In this document: positions 61,530 through 64,000 of the stretch, in pieces | Position numbering within the stretch: position 1 is the first letter of the stretch | Layout of the letters: every line of letters starts with the position of its first letter | Origin: Rhodospirillaceae bacterium | Lineage (GTDB): Bacteria > Pseudomonadota > Alphaproteobacteria > DSM-16000 > Inquilinaceae | NCBI GenBank assembly: GCA_020638595.1 | Contig: JACKIG010000009.1 | Coordinates: 124,001-188,000, forward strand | DNA: 64,000 nt | Reading direction: 5' to 3' | Program-made: the position numbers and the translations under genes | Notes under the pieces: generated by a model | What the model was told of the DNA's origin: nothing | Database searches by the model: none | Seen by the model: the letters and a program-made list of their open reading frames with translations, nothing else

Positions 61530-63385
61530 GCTCTCCACCCGTTGTCCATCTCGTCCTCGTCGGCGGGCATGGCACCCTCCGCATCCGCTTCGTCGTCGTC
61601 GGCCGCCGGCTCGCCGGCGGCCATGCCTTCGGCATCCGTGCGCAGGTCGTGCACCGCCGTGATCGTGGCGCCGGGAAAGGCGTCCAGCACGGCGCGCACG
61701 ATGGGGTGCTTGGCCGCCTCCGCCTTCGCCGCTTCCTCCTCGGCGTGCTCGCGCTCCTTCAGCGTCGGCTGGCCCGGCGCACTGGAAACGCTGACGACCC
61801 ACCGCCGTTCCGTCCATTCAGACAGCCGCTGCATCACCAGCGACGGTACGGTGCCGGGGACGCCCGGCTTCATCCGGATTTCCAGCCGCCCGGGCTCATA
61901 GCGCACCGGATGGACCCCTGACCAGAGATGGGCGTGCAGCAGCGGTTCGCCGTTGCGGGCGAACAGCGCCACCATCTCCTCGAAGCTCGCCGGTGCGGCA
62001 ACAGGCGCCGGTGCCGGGGCAACGGCAACGACCGGCGTGGGTACCGGTGCGGATGCCGGCGCGGCAAAGGCCATGGGGGCGGATGGCGGCGTCGGCGGCG
62101 CGGCTTCGGCCGCCCGGCCCACCGGCCTGCCGGGGCCGGCGGCGGTCGGGGCGGCCGCCGGGCGCGCGGTCCCTGCGCCCCCGCCATAGCCGCCGCCTTC
62201 CAGCGCGCGCACCGCCTCGCCCGGGGTCGGCAGGCCGGCGGCGTGGATCAGGCGGATCACCACCATCTCCAGGGCCGCGGCCGGGGCCGGGGCCGTCTGC
62301 ACGTCGTCGATGCCCTTCAGCAGCATCTGCCAGGCGCGGTTCAGGACGGGGATCGACAGCCCCTCCACCAGGGTCCCGGTGCGCTTGCGCTCCTCCTCCG
62401 GCACCGCGCGGTCGCCCAGGGCGGCCGGCACCAGCTTGGCCCGCGTCAAGGCGTGCGTGACCTCCAGCAGGTCGTGCAGCACGGCCAGCGGCTCCGCCCC
62501 CGCGTTGTGCAGGTCGGCCAGTACGTCCAGGGCGGCCACCGCCTCGCCCGCCATGGCATGGGCGAAGACGTCCAGGATGCGGCTGCGGTCGGCCAGCCCC
62601 AGCATCTCGCGCACCTGGGCCGCCCTGACGGTACCGTCGCCCAGTGCGATCGCCTGGTCCAGCAGGCTCAACCCGTCGCGCACCGACCCGTCGGCCGCCC
62701 GCGCGATCATGGCGATGGCCTCCGCCTCGACGCCCATGCCTTCCTTGGCGGCGATGGCGGTGAAATGCGACTCCAGGACCGGCTGGTCGACGCGGCGCAG
62801 GTCGAAGCGCTGGCAGCGCGACAGCACCGTCACCGGCACCTTGCGGATCTCGGTGGTGGCGAAGATGAAGCGCACATGCGGCGGCGGCTCTTCCAGCGTC
62901 TTCAGCAGGCCGTTGAAGGCGGCGGTCGACAGCATGTGCACTTCGTCGATGATGTAGATCTTGTTGCGCGCCATCACCGGCGCATAGCGCACGCTTTCGA
63001 TGATCTCGCGGATGTCGCCGATGCCGGTGCGCGAGGCGGCGTCCATCTCCAGCACGTCGACATGGCGGTCGCCGGTGATGGCCTTGCAGTTGTCGCAGAC
63101 GCCGCAGGGTTCGGCCGTCGGGCCGCCGCTGCCGTCGGGGCCGGTGCAGTTCAGGGCGCGGGCCAGGATGCGCGCCGTCGTCGTCTTGCCGACGCCGCGC
63201 ACCCCGGTCAGGATGAAGGCATGGGCCAGGCGACCGCTGGCGATGGCGTTGGTCAGTGTGCGCACCAGCGCGTCCTGGCCGATCAGCTCGGCGAAGGTGG
63301 ACGGCCGATAGGTGCGCGCCAGCACGCGGTAGCCGCCGGCGCCGGGCTCCGGCTGGGGATCGGGGTGTCCCAAGAGGTCGGTCAT
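61526..63385 (-). CDS. dnaX: DNA polymerase III subunit gamma/tau
   Basis: 619 residues. The clamp-loader AAA+ domain has Walker A GVRGVGKTTTAR, the zinc module Cys in CGVCDNC, the DEVHML Walker B and the sensor region TTEIRKVPVTVLSRCQRFDL. A long Ala/Pro-rich linker (about 435-495) and an acidic tail (ADDDEADAEG) complete tau. The start is ATG at 63385 (MTDLLGHPD). No 4.5S RNA is evident in the 181-bp upstream gap. Confidence 0.95.
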   Translation of the reverse strand: MTDLLGHPDPQPEPGAGGYRVLARTYRPSTFAELIGQDALVRTLTNAIASGRLAHAFILTGVRGVGKTTTARILARALNCTGPDGSGGPTAEPCGVCDNCKAITGDRHVDVLEMDAASRTGIGDIREIIESVRYAPVMARNKIYIIDEVHMLSTAAFNGLLKTLEEPPPHVRFIFATTEIRKVPVTVLSRCQRFDLRRVDQPVLESHFTAIAAKEGMGVEAEAIAMIARAADGSVRDGLSLLDQAIALGDGTVRAAQVREMLGLADRSRILDVFAHAMAGEAVAALDVLADLHNAGAEPLAVLHDLLEVTHALTRAKLVPAALGDRAVPEEERKRTGTLVEGLSIPVLNRAWQMLLKGIDDVQTAPAPAAALEMVVIRLIHAAGLPTPGEAVRALEGGGYGGGAGTARPAAAPTAAGPGRPVGRAAEAAPPTPPSAPMAFAAPASAPVPTPVVAVAPAPAPVAAPASFEEMVALFARNGEPLLHAHLWSGVHPVRYEPGRLEIRMKPGVPGTVPSLVMQRLSEWTERRWVVSVSSAPGQPTLKEREHAEEEAAKAEAAKHPIVRAVLDAFPGATITAVHDLRTDAEGMAAGEPAADDDEADAEGAMPADEDEMDNGWRA

Positions 63386-63566
63386 GCGTGTTCGGACTTG
63401 CGCGATCTGCGGGGCGCCGCCGGCGATGATAGGCGAGGCCGGCCGGCGCCACAAACGCCGATGGCAGCCGGGCAGGCCCCGGGCGCTGCATCGGCATTGC
63501 CGGGGCGCCGCCGGTCACGTATCGCTGTCCGCCGCAAGCGGGCTTTCAGGAGGCGACGGATACCCG

Positions 63567-64000
63567 ATGACGTACGGCACCCGCATTCGGCGGCACCCCG
63601 TTCAGGCGCTGGTCTTTCTGCTTGTCCTGGCCCTGGCCGGGGTTGCGCGCGCCCAGCCGATGACGGCCGAGGGCCTGGCGGAGTTCATGGAGACCTACTA
63701 CCAGAACCCGCGGCCCGCCGAGGCGATGGAACGCCTGGCCGCCCTGGATGTCGGCGCCTTCGTCGAGGCCGACCGCGAATCGGCCGAGACCCAGGGCATG
63801 GCCATCCTGACCACCTTCTATGCCCATATCCTGCACGCGCACCCCGAACTGGTGGGTCCGCTGGCGGCACGCCTGGCCGCCGGCGGCCGCCACGCCAACG
63901 CCCTGGTCGGGGCCGTCGCCATGGCCACCGCTGCCGTGACGACGGGGGAGCAGGGATTGGCGGTGCTGGAGGCGTCGGGCCTGCTGACGCCGGCCGCCCT
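63567..64000 (+). CDS. Secreted protein of unknown function (3' end cut by window)
   Basis: At least 144 residues, open to the window edge. A signal peptide (ALVFLLVLALAGVARA, cleaved near residue 30) precedes helical sequence: MTAEGLAEFMETYYQNPRP and TTFYAHILHAHPELVGPLAARLA. I recognise no family; the helices look repeat-like. ATG at 63567 with AGGAGG 13 bases upstream. It is divergent from dnaX. Confidence 0.7.
   Translation, partial: MTYGTRIRRHPVQALVFLLVLALAGVARAQPMTAEGLAEFMETYYQNPRPAEAMERLAALDVGAFVEADRESAETQGMAILTTFYAHILHAHPELVGPLAARLAAGGRHANALVGAVAMATAAVTTGEQGLAVLEASGLLTPAA

Noticed and set aside
63386..63566. 4.5S RNA (ffs) upstream of dnaX
   Set aside because: This is a common site for ffs in alphaproteobacteria, but neither strand contains the conserved GGAAGGAAGCAGCC-type loop.
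1..64000. tRNA or rRNA genes, prophage or insertion sequence
   Set aside because: I saw no T-loop-like GGTTCGAATCC with a cloverleaf in any gap, and no transposase, integrase or phage structural gene. A tRNAscan run could confirm the absence.

Overview
The window is a 64-kb piece of a high-GC (about 70 %) alphaproteobacterial chromosome. The gene families point to Rhodospirillales or a near relative; no rRNA or other marker fixes the genus. Supporting signs are the cbpA-cbpM pair, an rsmB-rpe-heparinase-purH block, SdhAF4 (DUF1674), a tamA-tamB pair, a dnaX-ybaB overlap, and an ahcY gene behind a 20-bp palindrome of the type linked to SAM/SAH-cycle control. I found no tRNA, rRNA, CRISPR array, prophage or insertion sequence. 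Most genes look like stable core genome, with a few accessory islands.

Left part (1-12.8 kb): a truncated epimerase with a membrane tail; a membrane histidine kinase translationally coupled to an NtrC-type regulator; a proline-racemase-superfamily enzyme with a Ser/Thr active-site pair; a nu-class-like GST; an M23 lipoprotein peptidase; cbpA-cbpM; a vanadium haloperoxidase of visibly lower GC behind an AT-rich, palindrome-bearing upstream region; and a large GT-C-like membrane protein.

12.8-17 kb: a CHASE2-adenylate cyclase and two tandem secreted FecR-domain paralogues, each paralogue followed by a strong hairpin. This is my best candidate for a poorly described system: a periplasmic scaffold or sensor feeding cAMP production.

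17-32 kb: an MFS transporter broken by a single-base frameshift, a TTC38-like TPR protein, a secreted S10 carboxypeptidase, a small secreted protein resembling the sulfite-oxidase fold without an obvious cofactor cysteine, tamA-tamB, DUF599, an orphan family-5 solute-binding protein, PhzF and HupE. A 482-bp gene-free gap (32,866-33,347) carries two 133-bp direct repeats at 140-bp period plus an inverted copy of their palindromic tail.

33-43 kb: a tight minus-strand operon rsmB-rpe-heparinase-adenylate cyclase-purH, in which a second membrane adenylate cyclase sits among housekeeping genes, then DUF882, htpX, sdhAF4 and a secreted nuclease.

43-64 kb: an orphan dppBC permease pair, a GGDEF-EAL protein, a gamma-glutamyltransferase with a LysR neighbour, a PAS histidine kinase, trkH-argE, folE, apaG, an OmpA-like lipoprotein, a ynjCD-like ABC transporter without a binding protein, ahcY, ybaB and dnaX, ending in a truncated secreted protein. 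Two adenylate cyclases, a c-di-GMP protein and two histidine kinases make the window rich in signalling.
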